Shown: positions 49,213 to 57,756 of the stretch, piece after piece
Numbering within the stretch: the stretch's first letter is position 1
Layout: the number at the start of each line of letters is the position of its first letter
Assembly: GCA_014138725.1 (NCBI GenBank)
Contig: JACJID010000004.1
Coordinates: 124,001-188,000 of the forward strand
Direction of reading: 5' to 3'
Length of the DNA: 64,000 nucleotides
Origin: Kutzneria viridogrisea
Lineage (GTDB): Bacteria; Actinomycetota; Actinomycetes; Mycobacteriales; Pseudonocardiaceae
Notes under the pieces: generated by a model
What the model was told of the DNA's origin: nothing
Databases searched by the model: none
The model's input: only the letters and a program-made list of their open reading frames with translations
Translations under genes and position numbers: made by a program

Positions 49213-50307
49213 GTGGACTTCTCGCTCACCCAGGCGCAGCAGGACCTGGCGGCGCTGACCCGGGACATCCTCGCCGACCACGTGACGCAGGAGCGCCTGC
49301 GGGCGGTCGAGTCCGGCACCGACCACTTCGACCGGTCACTGTGGACGGTCCTCGGCTCGGCGGGCGTGCTCTCCGCCGCCCTGCCCGAGTCCGCGGGCGG
49401 CTCGGGCTTCGACCTGTTGGAGCAGTGCAGCGTGCTGGTCGAGATCGGCCGGCACGTAGCGCCGGTGCCGTACCTGTGCTCCGTGGTGCAGGCCGCGTCG
49501 GCGATCGCCCACTTCGGCACGCCCGAACAGCGCGAGCGGTGGCTGGCCCCCAGCGGCCTGGTGCTCACCGCGGCGCTGTCCGAGGAGCACAACGAGGACC
49601 CGGCCAAACCCGTGACGCGAGCGGAACTGGTCGCGGATCGGTGGTGCCTGACCGGGGCGAAGACGACCGTGCCGTCCGGGCCGGTCGCCGACCTGTTCCT
49701 GGTGCCCGCGAGCACACCGGACGGGGTGAAGGTCTTCCTCGTGCGGCCCGAGGACGAGGGCGTTCGCCTGGCACGACAGGAGATCGTCGACGGGGACAGC
49801 GCGGCGTGGCTGGAGCTGACAACTGTCGCGCTGCCCCGTGACCGCGAGCTGGCGGTGTCCGCCGACTGGCTGGTGACCCGGGGCACGGTCGGACTGTGCG
49901 CGCTGCAACTCGGTGTGGCCGAACGCGCCCTGGAGCTGACCGCCGAGCACGCCAGGACCCGCGTGCAGTTCGACCGGCCGATCGGCAGCTTCCAGGCCGT
50001 GTCGCAACGCCTCGCTGACGCCTACGTCGCCGTCGAGGCGATCCGGCTCACCCTGTGGCAGGCCGCGTGGCGCGTGGTCGCCGGGCTGCCAGCCGACTCG
50101 GAGGTGGCCACCGCCAAGTTCTGGGCCGCCGAGGCCGGGCACCAGGTCGCGCACACCGCCGTGCACGTCCACGGCGGCATGGGCATCGACCTGGACCACC
50201 CGCTGCACCGCTACTTCGTGGCCGCCAAGCGCACCGAGTTCGCCCTGGGCGGTGCTACGGCGCAACTGCGCCGGATCGGTGCCGCGCTCGCGGCTAGCCC
50301 GGCGTGA
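49213..50307 (+). CDS. fadE27: FadE27-like acyl-CoA dehydrogenase subunit
   Basis: 364 residues, GTG start 10 nt after fadE26 with AGGAG. ACAD subunit with poor conservation of the FAD/active-site segment (LTAALSEEHNEDPAKPVTRA), as expected for the partner subunit, and C-terminal ARTRVQFDRPIGSFQAVSQR and VHVHGGMGIDLDHPLHRYFV. Expected to combine with FadE26. The last 14 bp overlap the converging P450 gene, which starts the indolocarbazole side. Confidence 0.85.
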   Translation: MDFSLTQAQQDLAALTRDILADHVTQERLRAVESGTDHFDRSLWTVLGSAGVLSAALPESAGGSGFDLLEQCSVLVEIGRHVAPVPYLCSVVQAASAIAHFGTPEQRERWLAPSGLVLTAALSEEHNEDPAKPVTRAELVADRWCLTGAKTTVPSGPVADLFLVPASTPDGVKVFLVRPEDEGVRLARQEIVDGDSAAWLELTTVALPRDRELAVSADWLVTRGTVGLCALQLGVAERALELTAEHARTRVQFDRPIGSFQAVSQRLADAYVAVEAIRLTLWQAAWRVVAGLPADSEVATAKFWAAEAGHQVAHTAVHVHGGMGIDLDHPLHRYFVAAKRTEFALGGATAQLRRIGAALAASPA

Positions 50308-51511
50308 GCAGCACCGGCAGTGCGATGAGGCGGCGGCTGAGCAGGTCGGTCTGCCAGCGGGCGGCTGCCGGGGGTTCGGCCAGCCGGGCCTCGGGGAACC
50401 GCCGCAGGAAGGCCTTCAGCGCGGTGCGGGCCTCCAGCCGGGCGAGTCCGGCGCCGACGCAGTAGTGGCTGCCGAGCCCGAAGGTCACGTGGTCGATGAC
50501 CGGCCGGTCCGGCAGGAACCGCTCGGGGCGCGGGTGCACGCGCGGGTCGTGGTTGGCCGCGGCGAGATTGACCAGCACCGGCGTGCCCACCGGGACGTCG
50601 ATGCCCGCCAGCGTGCAGTGCTGCGCGGCGAACCGCCAGGTGGCCAGGGGGAACGGCGGGTGCCGTCGCAGGGCCTCCTCCACGACGGCCTCGACGAACT
50701 CGGGTGTGGCGCCGAGGTGCGTGGGACCGGCGAGCAGTTCGTACAGCGCCGCGGAGATCAGGCTGGCCGTGGACTCGTGGCCGGGCAGCACCAGGCTGGG
50801 CACCCACGCCTTGACCTCGGTGAGCGTGGCCTGGGGCGGGTCCGAGCGGGTCAGCGCGAGCAGGTCGGTGATCAGCCCGGTGGCCAGGCGGTGCGGGTGG
50901 CGGTCGATCACCTCCGCCACCGTGCGGTAGAGCAGCTCCCTGCCCTCGTCGCGCACCGAGGCATCGCCGCCGTAGAAGATCTTCTCGCTGGCCCCGCGCA
51001 GCACGGGGCGGGTGTCGGCGGGCAGCCCCAGCAGAGTGCAGATGATCTCCAGCGGCAGCGGGTAGGCCAGCCCGGCGACCAGGTCCACCGGTTCCTGCCC
51101 GCCCGCGCTCTGCACCGCGTCCAGCAACCGCCCGGTGATCGCCTCGACGGTCGCCGACCACGCGCGGATTCGGGCCGGGCTGAACGCGAGCAGGTGCAGC
51201 TTGCGCAGCCGCGCGTGCTCCTCGCCCTCGCTGGTGACGATGTCCGAGGCGGCGGCGGTCTCCGCGGAGCCGATCAGGCCGCTCTCGTCGACGAACCACG
51301 GCGGCGCGTGGCGTCCCTCCTTGCTGAACCGCGGATCGGTCAGCACCGCGCGGACCAGGTCCGGGTCGGACACGACCCACGCGTGACCGCTCCCCTGGCG
51401 GACTCGCACCACGGGTCCGTGCTCGCGCAGTGCCACCAGGTCCGGGAGCAGATCGTCGTCGCCGTCGCCGCGGTCCAGGGACAGCTCGACAAATGGGGCC
51501 TCAGGGGTCAT
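50294..51511 (-). CDS. Cytochrome P450 (tailoring enzyme of the indolocarbazole operon)
   Basis: 405 residues from ATG 51511, overlapping the StaP-like gene by 4 nt. P450 signatures: I-helix LPGHESTASL (GHEST instead of GxDTT/GHETT), ExxR in EEALRRH, and the heme loop FGLGSHYCVGAGLARLE with Cys351. It looks like a CYP107-like bacterial enzyme, not a StaP or StaN orthologue on the motifs I can compare. Last gene of the operon; it probably hydroxylates or couples the indolocarbazole. The redox partner may be the nearby fdxD product or another ferredoxin. Confidence 0.82.
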   Translation of the reverse strand: MTPEAPFVELSLDRGDGDDDLLPDLVALREHGPVVRVRQGSGHAWVVSDPDLVRAVLTDPRFSKEGRHAPPWFVDESGLIGSAETAAASDIVTSEGEEHARLRKLHLLAFSPARIRAWSATVEAITGRLLDAVQSAGGQEPVDLVAGLAYPLPLEIICTLLGLPADTRPVLRGASEKIFYGGDASVRDEGRELLYRTVAEVIDRHPHRLATGLITDLLALTRSDPPQATLTEVKAWVPSLVLPGHESTASLISAALYELLAGPTHLGATPEFVEAVVEEALRRHPPFPLATWRFAAQHCTLAGIDVPVGTPVLVNLAAANHDPRVHPRPERFLPDRPVIDHVTFGLGSHYCVGAGLARLEARTALKAFLRRFPEARLAEPPAAARWQTDLLSRRLIALPVLLTPG

Positions 51512-52752
51512 GGCGCCAACTCCAGCGGGAGGCGGTCCGGGCCGTGGAAGACCAGGTCCGGTGCGTAGTGGACCGGCTCGGCTGCCAGTGCCATCCGGGA
51601 GAACTCCGCCAGCAGCACACCGAGCCCGATCTCCGCCTCGACCCGGGCCAGTGCGGCGCCGAGGCAGTGGTGGATACCGGAGCCGAAGCCGAGGTGACGG
51701 CCCGGCGCCCGGCCAAGGCGCAGCACGTCGGGCTCGGGGAAGCGGGCCGGATCGCGGTTGGCCGAACCCAGCACGAGCATCAACTCCTCACCGCGGCGGA
51801 TCCGCCGACCGCGCAGCACCGCGTCCCGGTAGGCCCAGCGCCGCACCATCTGCACCGGGCCGTCGTAGCGGATCAGCTCCTCCACGGTGCCGGGCATGAG
51901 CGCCGGGTCGGCGCGCAGCGCGGTGAGCGCCTCGGGGTGGCGCAGCAGGGCCAGCACCGACTTGCTGATCAGGTTCGTGGTCGTCTCGTGGCCCGCGGTG
52001 AGCAGGTGCACGCAGGTGGCCACGATCTCGTGCTCGGTCAGCGGTTCGTCCTGCCCACCGCCGCGCACCAGGAGGGTGATCAGATCGGGGGCGTCCCGGC
52101 CGCGGCGCTCCCGCACCTGGCTGCCGAAGTAGGCGGCCAACTCCACCGCGGCCGCCTCGGCCCGTGCCGCGGCGCCGGGGCCGCGCGCCTGTTGCAGGTC
52201 CAGGGCGCAGCGGCGGAACCAGGCCACCAGCTCCCCCGGCACACCGAGCAGTTGGGCGATCACCAGCAGCGGCAGCGGCGCGGCGAACTCCCCGACCAGG
52301 TCCACCACCGGCCGTCCGCGCAGGGCGGCGGCCAGGTCGAGCGCGATCTCCCGGATCTGCTCGCGCAGCCCGAGGACCACGCGCGGGGAGAGCCTGCCCA
52401 CCAGCGGTGAGCGCAGCCTGGCGTGCCGGGGCGGGTCCTGGAACACCAGCCAGTCCTCGACCAGTGACCGCAGGGTCGGGCACTGCGCGGGCACGAGCGC
52501 GGTGGCCGCCACGTCCTCGGCGTGCACCGCACTGGCGCGGCGGCCGAAGCCGTGCTGATCGGTCAGCACCGCGAGCGCGTCCTCGTAGCCGAAGAGGTAC
52601 CAGCGCCCGCTCGGCCCCTCCGGGGTGAAGTGCACCGGGTCCGCCTCCCGGTAGCGCCGGTACTCCGGGTACGGGTCGGCGATCTCGGCCTGTCCCCAGG
52701 CCCGGGGGTCGAAGCGGCCCGGCAGCCCGCGCCCCAACGCCGTCGCCCTCAT
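51508..52752 (-). CDS. staP: Chromopyrrolate-oxidising P450, StaP/RebP homologue
   Basis: 414 residues from ATG 52752, ATGA overlap with staC. It follows StaP (CYP245A1) along its length: IADPYPEYRRYREADPVH, LVEDWLVFQDPPRHARLRSP, CVHLLTAGHETTTN, RWAYRDAVLR, GSANRDPARFPEPDVL, the heme loop FGSGIHHCLGAALARVEAEI (Cys363) and YAPDLVFHGP. StaP joins the two indole C2 positions of chromopyrrolic acid by aryl-aryl coupling and, with RebC/StaC, gives the indolocarbazole ring. Comparison is from memory of the family. Confidence 0.93.
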   Translation of the reverse strand: MRATALGRGLPGRFDPRAWGQAEIADPYPEYRRYREADPVHFTPEGPSGRWYLFGYEDALAVLTDQHGFGRRASAVHAEDVAATALVPAQCPTLRSLVEDWLVFQDPPRHARLRSPLVGRLSPRVVLGLREQIREIALDLAAALRGRPVVDLVGEFAAPLPLLVIAQLLGVPGELVAWFRRCALDLQQARGPGAAARAEAAAVELAAYFGSQVRERRGRDAPDLITLLVRGGGQDEPLTEHEIVATCVHLLTAGHETTTNLISKSVLALLRHPEALTALRADPALMPGTVEELIRYDGPVQMVRRWAYRDAVLRGRRIRRGEELMLVLGSANRDPARFPEPDVLRLGRAPGRHLGFGSGIHHCLGAALARVEAEIGLGVLLAEFSRMALAAEPVHYAPDLVFHGPDRLPLELAP

Positions 52753-54365
52753 CCTCCGGCCCCCGCTCCGCGGACCTTGTCCGCCAGCCACCCGAGGTCG
52801 CGCGGCAGCTCGTCGCCCCACCAGGCGACGTGGCCGTCCGGGCGGACGAGCACGTGGGCGCGTTCGTACACGCGGGTCACGGCGGGCGCCGGGCACACCG
52901 CGGTGGTCAGCGGCACACCACGCTGGGCGAAGGCGTGCTCCAACTGCCAGCGCCGTTCGGGTTCGGTGCGGCACAGCATGACGAAGTCGGGCCCGAACAA
53001 GTCCAATGTGGACACTCCACCCCGCAGCCAGGCGTGCGGGGCGCGCGACCCCGGGGCCGCGCTCTGCCGCCACGGCTGGTCGCCCCCGGCGGGCGCGGCG
53101 GGATCGACTTGCACGATCGGGGAGCGGTACTGGGCCCCGAAGTGCACCTGCGGGGCGTCGAACTCGCGGCGCAGGTCCGACTCGGCCAGGTGCCGGGACA
53201 TCTCGGCGCGGGCCCGTTCCCCCGCCGCGGACTCCTGGTGCAACTGCGGCGACAGCGGCCTGCGCACCGTGCGCAGCAGGTTGCCGTTCGCCTCCTCCAG
53301 GCTCGCCAGCGCGACCGGCCTGCGCTCCTGCTCGTAGCTGTCCAGCAGGGCCGACCCAGCCCAGCCCGCCAGCTCGGCGGCCAGTTTCCAGCCCAGGTCC
53401 GCCGCCCCACAGATCCCGGTGCTCATGCCGAAACCGCCCGAGAGCGAGAGCGTGTGCGCCGCGTCCCCCACGAGGAACACCCGCCCCTGCCGGAACCGGT
53501 CGGCGACCCGGTGGGTCAGCCGCCAGGGACTGTCGGACAACACCTCCACCGGGGTCGGCAGCGCGATCGCTTGGGAGACAAGGGACAGCGCGTCCATTTC
53601 GGCACCGGCACCGCCGTCCGCCCCGACGACCAGGTTGTACAGCTCGCACCCGTCCACGGCCCGCATCGGGAAGCGCAGGGTGGCGGAGAGCATCAGGAAG
53701 TGCACCAGGGCGTTGCGCTCGCCGAGCTGGTCGCGCAGCTTCGGTGCGCGGAAGAGGATGTTGCGGAACAGGCGGCTCTCGTGCCGGGCGGGCGCGTCGA
53801 TCCCGCACGCCTTGCGCACCTGCGAGGAGGAGCCGTCGCAGGCCACCAGGTACCGGGCACGCACCAGCAGGGGCTTGCCGTCGAGGCCCTCCCTGAGCAC
53901 GGCCAGCACGCCGTCCTCGCACTGGCTGAAGTCCTCCAGCGTGCACTCCGTGCGCACCGGGCCCTCCGGGTGCACGCCGACCTCGCGCATCAGCAGCGGG
54001 GTCAGCCAGTGCGCCGGGCATATCTGGTTGGACTCGGGGGTGTGCTCGGGCAGCGAGCGGCTGTCGGCGGTGCCCAGGGCGAGCCGGAACAGCTCGTGCC
54101 CGCCGACCCTGGTGACCCACGCGGCGTCGAGCGGGTGGTCGCCGGGCCAGCCCGCGTCGCGGATCTTCTCGGCAACCCCCCACCTGCGGAACAGCTCCAT
54201 GGAACGCGGGCCGATGGTGCTGACCTTCGGGTGGGCCACCGTGCCGTCCCCCGCCTCGGCGAGCAGGAAGTCCACTCCCCGGTAGCGCAGGTCCATGGCC
54301 AGCGACAGGCCGACCGGCCCCGCGCCCACGATCAGCACGTCGGTCTCGCAGTGGTGCGCGCTCAC
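52749..54365 (-). CDS. staC: StaC/RebC-type FAD monooxygenase
   Basis: 538 residues from GTG 54365 (GTGA overlap with staD). Near-colinear with RebC: VGAGPVGLSLAMDLRYRGVD, TIGPRSMELFRRWGVAEKIR, AGWPGDHPLDAAWVTRVGGH, VACDGSSS, GRVFLVGDAAHTLSLSGGFG, ERAHVLVRPDGHVAW. It directs oxidation of the StaP product. At the positions equivalent to RebC Phe216 and Arg239 it has Val221 and Asn244, the StaC-type residues. This predicts K252c (staurosporinone) rather than arcyriaflavin A. Residue correspondence relies on remembered RebC sequence and numbering. Confidence 0.92.
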   Translation of the reverse strand: MSAHHCETDVLIVGAGPVGLSLAMDLRYRGVDFLLAEAGDGTVAHPKVSTIGPRSMELFRRWGVAEKIRDAGWPGDHPLDAAWVTRVGGHELFRLALGTADSRSLPEHTPESNQICPAHWLTPLLMREVGVHPEGPVRTECTLEDFSQCEDGVLAVLREGLDGKPLLVRARYLVACDGSSSQVRKACGIDAPARHESRLFRNILFRAPKLRDQLGERNALVHFLMLSATLRFPMRAVDGCELYNLVVGADGGAGAEMDALSLVSQAIALPTPVEVLSDSPWRLTHRVADRFRQGRVFLVGDAAHTLSLSGGFGMSTGICGAADLGWKLAAELAGWAGSALLDSYEQERRPVALASLEEANGNLLRTVRRPLSPQLHQESAAGERARAEMSRHLAESDLRREFDAPQVHFGAQYRSPIVQVDPAAPAGGDQPWRQSAAPGSRAPHAWLRGGVSTLDLFGPDFVMLCRTEPERRWQLEHAFAQRGVPLTTAVCPAPAVTRVYERAHVLVRPDGHVAWWGDELPRDLGWLADKVRGAGAGG

Positions 54366-57300
54366 TTCGCCCTCCTCGGCGGGACGCCCCGCTCGGCGGT
54401 GAAGACGCCGGACAGGAACTCCAGCGTGTCCACCACACCGACGGGCGCCAGGAAGCACCGGCGCGCCGCGGCGGCCAGGTGGGCGAAGCGCAGCGCGATG
54501 GCGCGCGCGGCCACGTCGGGTCGCGGCAGGTACGCGGGCACCGACTCCAGTTCGAAGGACGGCCCCGCGGTCCTGCCCCGCCTGCCCGAGGGGACCATCA
54601 CCAGCACCTCGGCCAGCGGCCGCATGACGCCGGTCATCACCTCGATCGCCATGTTCATCAGCTCCGAACGCCGCAGGCTGCTGTCGGGCACCTGGTTGAA
54701 GTGCTGGACCATCAGCTGCAACTGCATGAAGTAGGACCGGTTGAACAGCCGCATGAGCTCCCGCGCCCCGGGGTCGGTGACCAGGTCCTTGGCCGGATCT
54801 CCCTCGTGCAGCGTGGGATTGCGCACCGTGGGGTAGGCCGGGCTCCATGGCAGCAACCGCCCGTCGCGCCCGCGCACCTGTTCCGCGGCCAACTCCCGGG
54901 ACATGCCAAGGAACACCTCGAAGTGCGAGCCGCTGCCGGGGCCCGCGGGGCCGAGCACCCCGCCCTCGCCCTGTTCGGTGACCACGTCGATGGCGAACAG
55001 CGCGCTGCTCAGGTCATCGACCTCCAACTGGTAGTCCGGGTGCACGGCGTTGATCGACTCCCGCAGGAACAGGTGGTGCTCCCCGCCGCCGCGCCCGTGG
55101 TCCACCATGAACAGCTCGGGCACCCGTTGCAGCCCGGCGCGGATGGCCGCGTAGAGCTCGCTCAGCGAGCCGTAGAGGTGGCTGCGCGCGGGCTCGTGCC
55201 GTTCGGCGCCGCTGATCTCGCCCACCAGGGACTCGGGCCGCTCGATCGCCGCGAACCGCTCCAGGGCCCCCAGCCCCAGCGGCTCCAGCGCGAAGTCCAG
55301 TGGTACGGCCAGCCGGGCGTTGATCGTGCCGAAGTCCACCCTGGGCACGTAGAACGGTTCACCGATGGCCATGAGCACGTTGTTGACCAGCAGGAAGTGC
55401 GTCATCTCCTCACGGGCCACCGCGAACAGGCCGCCGCGCAGACCGCCCGGCAACGCCTCGCCCTCGGCACCGCAGGCCAGCCGGACCCGGTCGGCGGTCC
55501 ACTCGCCGCGCTCGTGGTAGGCCCTTGCGGCGGCCGGGGTCGGCACGGAGAACGCCGCGTAGAGGTACTGCAACAGCACCGCGAGTTCGATCGTGACCGC
55601 CTGCCGCAGTGCGAGCACCAGGTCGCCGCGGGTGGTGATCTCCCAGTCCGGCCGCGTCCCGCCGGGTACGAGGGCGGGCACCTCGCCCGCGCCGGACTGC
55701 GCGCGCAGGAACTTCAGCAGCAGCATGGCCTTGGGCTGCGACAGGTCCCGCGTCGGCGGCATGTAGTAGGTCTTGGACTTGTTGCGCGGGTCGCACATCT
55801 GCCAGATCAACCGCGCGTGCGTGTTCACCCGGAACCGGTCGGCCAGGCTGAACACCTCCTCCTTCATGAACGGGTGGAACAGTTCGTAGAACGCGAAGAC
55901 CTCCCGGTACAGCAGGTCGAAGGTGGCCTCCTGCTGCGGCACCTCGGCCAGCCGCCAGTCGTCGGGCAGCACCCGGACCGCGATCGAGCCCGCCGCCGAC
56001 CAGTGGCCGAGCGCGTCCAGCTCGTCGTGGCCCAGTCGCGCGGATCCGGGCTGCTCCGGATCGCAGGGCAGGTCCCCGGCGCCGGTCGCCAGCAGCAGCC
56101 GCGTCGTGCCCGCCCGGGCACCACGGATCGCCAACCGCCCGTACCCCCGGTCGTCGGTCCGCACGGTGCAGGTCCCCGCCCATTCGCCAGCCCCGCCCGT
56201 GCGCACCCGCACGATCTGCACGTCCAGGCTGCGGGCCGTGGCCGACCGCGCCGCCCGCTCGCGGGGCAGGGCACGGGGGTTGAAGAACTGGTGGACCTCG
56301 ACCTCGACCGGTCCGGGTTCGCCCCGGACGAAGGAGCGGAGCTCGACCTCCACGTCCTGCTCGGCGTCGGTGCTGTCCCGCGGGTGGTCCAGGATCTGGC
56401 ACGCCTCCTCGGCCTGCACGAGGATCTCCCGCTCCCGCAACAGGTCCACGCGCCTGCCGTCCCAGTCGACCCCGACCAGCAGGAGCGCGTGGTCCTCGGT
56501 GCGCGGCAGCGGGTCGGCCGTGGGCACGGCGATGATCCCGCTGGTGAGGCTGCGGCCGGCACCGAGGTACGCCTCGCGCGGCACCGTGGCGACGAGCCGG
56601 TCGGAGCCCGCCGTGCGCAGCTCCAGGTCGCCCAGGTCCACCGGCTGCGCCCCGTGACCCGTGACGGGCACCGCGGTCACGGCGTTCAGGGTGGCCCAGC
56701 CGGGTTCCACGCGGACGGTGAGGTTGTGCAACGGGGGCGGGTGCCCGCCGGGCACGGGCACGAGCAGGCGACCTGCCGGGTAGCCACGGGGCTCGCCCTC
56801 CCACCAGGGCGCGATGGTGCCGCGCAGCACTCTGCGTTCCGGTGCGTCCGGCCGGGTGGGCACCGCGACCGCGCCGAGGGCGAACTGCACCATGACACCG
56901 CCCGCGCCCCCGGACTCCACCGTGGCGCACAGCAGGCTGGCGGCAGGTGAGGCCGAGGCACCCTCCAGCCAGTCCATGCCCCCGTCCTGGGTGATCGCGA
57001 ACTGGTAGACGGTGGAGCAGCCCAGTCTCGGCGCGTGGTCCCGCCCGCCGAGGCCGCGGACGTGCAGGGGGTTGTGCCATCTCGGTGCGTGCATGCCGCG
57101 CACCTCGCCGACGAACACGTAGCCCACGTCGTGCGAACGGCCCAGCCGCCCGAAGCAGAACCTGCCGACCATCAGCGTGGTGGTCCATGCCGAGGCGGGG
57201 TCCACGTCGAACACCCGGGCGCGGTTGGCGGTGGTCGCCAGGTACGGGTTGTAGTGCCCCCACATGTCCACGCTGCGCCCCACCAGGGGGTCGTCCCGCC

Positions 57301-57613
57301 GGATCACGCCCGGGGAGAGCTCGGTGCTGACGATCCTCGCGTCGATCGAGAAGTGGCCGCTGCCGCCGAAGTTGCTGCCCTTGGCCGCGCTGAACAGCCC
57401 GTCCTCGCGCGGCTGCCCCAGCTCGTCCAGCCGCGGCCCCAGGCTGTCCAGGTGTTCGTGGTACTCCTCGGCGGGACGGCTCGGGTCGAAGGGACCGTCG
57501 GCGGTGAGCGCGGTGTTGGTGGCCAGGTCCACCGTGCCGCCGCGGGTGCCGGTGGGCAGGTTCGCCGTGGCCACCCCGGCGAAGTGCAGGCGGGGCAGGT
57601 CGAACACGCTCAT
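54362..57613 (-). CDS. staD: Chromopyrrolic acid synthase, RebD/StaD homologue
   Basis: 1083 residues from ATG 57613. It begins MSVFDLPRLHFAGVATANLP and continues LGRSHDVGYVF, IWQMCDPRNKSKTYYMPPTR, VTIELAVLLQYLYAAFSVPT, EHHLFLRESINAVHPDYQLE and GVMRPLAEVLVMVPSGRRGR, the pattern of RebD/StaD/VioB. These heme proteins couple two indole-3-pyruvate imines into chromopyrrolic acid. It is some 70 residues longer than RebD (about 1013), mostly in the N-terminal half. Stop and start overlap the neighbouring staC and the repeat ORF, so translation is coupled. Confidence 0.94.
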   Translation of the reverse strand: MSVFDLPRLHFAGVATANLPTGTRGGTVDLATNTALTADGPFDPSRPAEEYHEHLDSLGPRLDELGQPREDGLFSAAKGSNFGGSGHFSIDARIVSTELSPGVIRRDDPLVGRSVDMWGHYNPYLATTANRARVFDVDPASAWTTTLMVGRFCFGRLGRSHDVGYVFVGEVRGMHAPRWHNPLHVRGLGGRDHAPRLGCSTVYQFAITQDGGMDWLEGASASPAASLLCATVESGGAGGVMVQFALGAVAVPTRPDAPERRVLRGTIAPWWEGEPRGYPAGRLLVPVPGGHPPPLHNLTVRVEPGWATLNAVTAVPVTGHGAQPVDLGDLELRTAGSDRLVATVPREAYLGAGRSLTSGIIAVPTADPLPRTEDHALLLVGVDWDGRRVDLLREREILVQAEEACQILDHPRDSTDAEQDVEVELRSFVRGEPGPVEVEVHQFFNPRALPRERAARSATARSLDVQIVRVRTGGAGEWAGTCTVRTDDRGYGRLAIRGARAGTTRLLLATGAGDLPCDPEQPGSARLGHDELDALGHWSAAGSIAVRVLPDDWRLAEVPQQEATFDLLYREVFAFYELFHPFMKEEVFSLADRFRVNTHARLIWQMCDPRNKSKTYYMPPTRDLSQPKAMLLLKFLRAQSGAGEVPALVPGGTRPDWEITTRGDLVLALRQAVTIELAVLLQYLYAAFSVPTPAAARAYHERGEWTADRVRLACGAEGEALPGGLRGGLFAVAREEMTHFLLVNNVLMAIGEPFYVPRVDFGTINARLAVPLDFALEPLGLGALERFAAIERPESLVGEISGAERHEPARSHLYGSLSELYAAIRAGLQRVPELFMVDHGRGGGEHHLFLRESINAVHPDYQLEVDDLSSALFAIDVVTEQGEGGVLGPAGPGSGSHFEVFLGMSRELAAEQVRGRDGRLLPWSPAYPTVRNPTLHEGDPAKDLVTDPGARELMRLFNRSYFMQLQLMVQHFNQVPDSSLRRSELMNMAIEVMTGVMRPLAEVLVMVPSGRRGRTAGPSFELESVPAYLPRPDVAARAIALRFAHLAAAARRCFLAPVGVVDTLEFLSGVFTAERGVPPRRAK

Positions 57614-57756
57614 AACCGCACCTCGCTGACGCTCGGCGCAGCGCTTCGCGCGGGCACTGTGTTAGATGATTCACTCGCAAGCTCGCTCACGTGCCGCACC
57701 TCGCTGGCGCTCGGCGCAGCGCTTCGCGCAGGCCCTGCGGTGGAAGATTCGCTCAT
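57610..57756 (-). other. 48-aa repeat ORF coupling staO and staD
   Basis: ATG 57756 overlaps the staO stop (ATGA) and its TGA (57612-57610) overlaps the staD ATG (57613). The peptide is two tandem repeats, MSESSTAGPARSAAPSASEV (then RH) and VSELASESSNTVPARSAAPS (then VSEVRL). The DNA is the dispersed cassette also found at 9219. No known domain. It may be only a spacer that preserves coupling, or a real small protein. Confidence 0.45.
57613..57756 (-). repeat. Two tandem copies of the dispersed SEVR cassette
   Basis: The units are 57692-57613 (full length) and 57756-57693 (shorter, lacking the ELA codons). Each runs from (A/G)TGAGCGA to GCGAGGTGCGG, i.e. from a start-codon context to an SD-like end. 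The staO 3' end (GGCGAGGTGCGGTTATGAGCG) shares the same terminal sequence, suggesting insertion or duplication at an ATGA junction. Confidence 0.75.
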
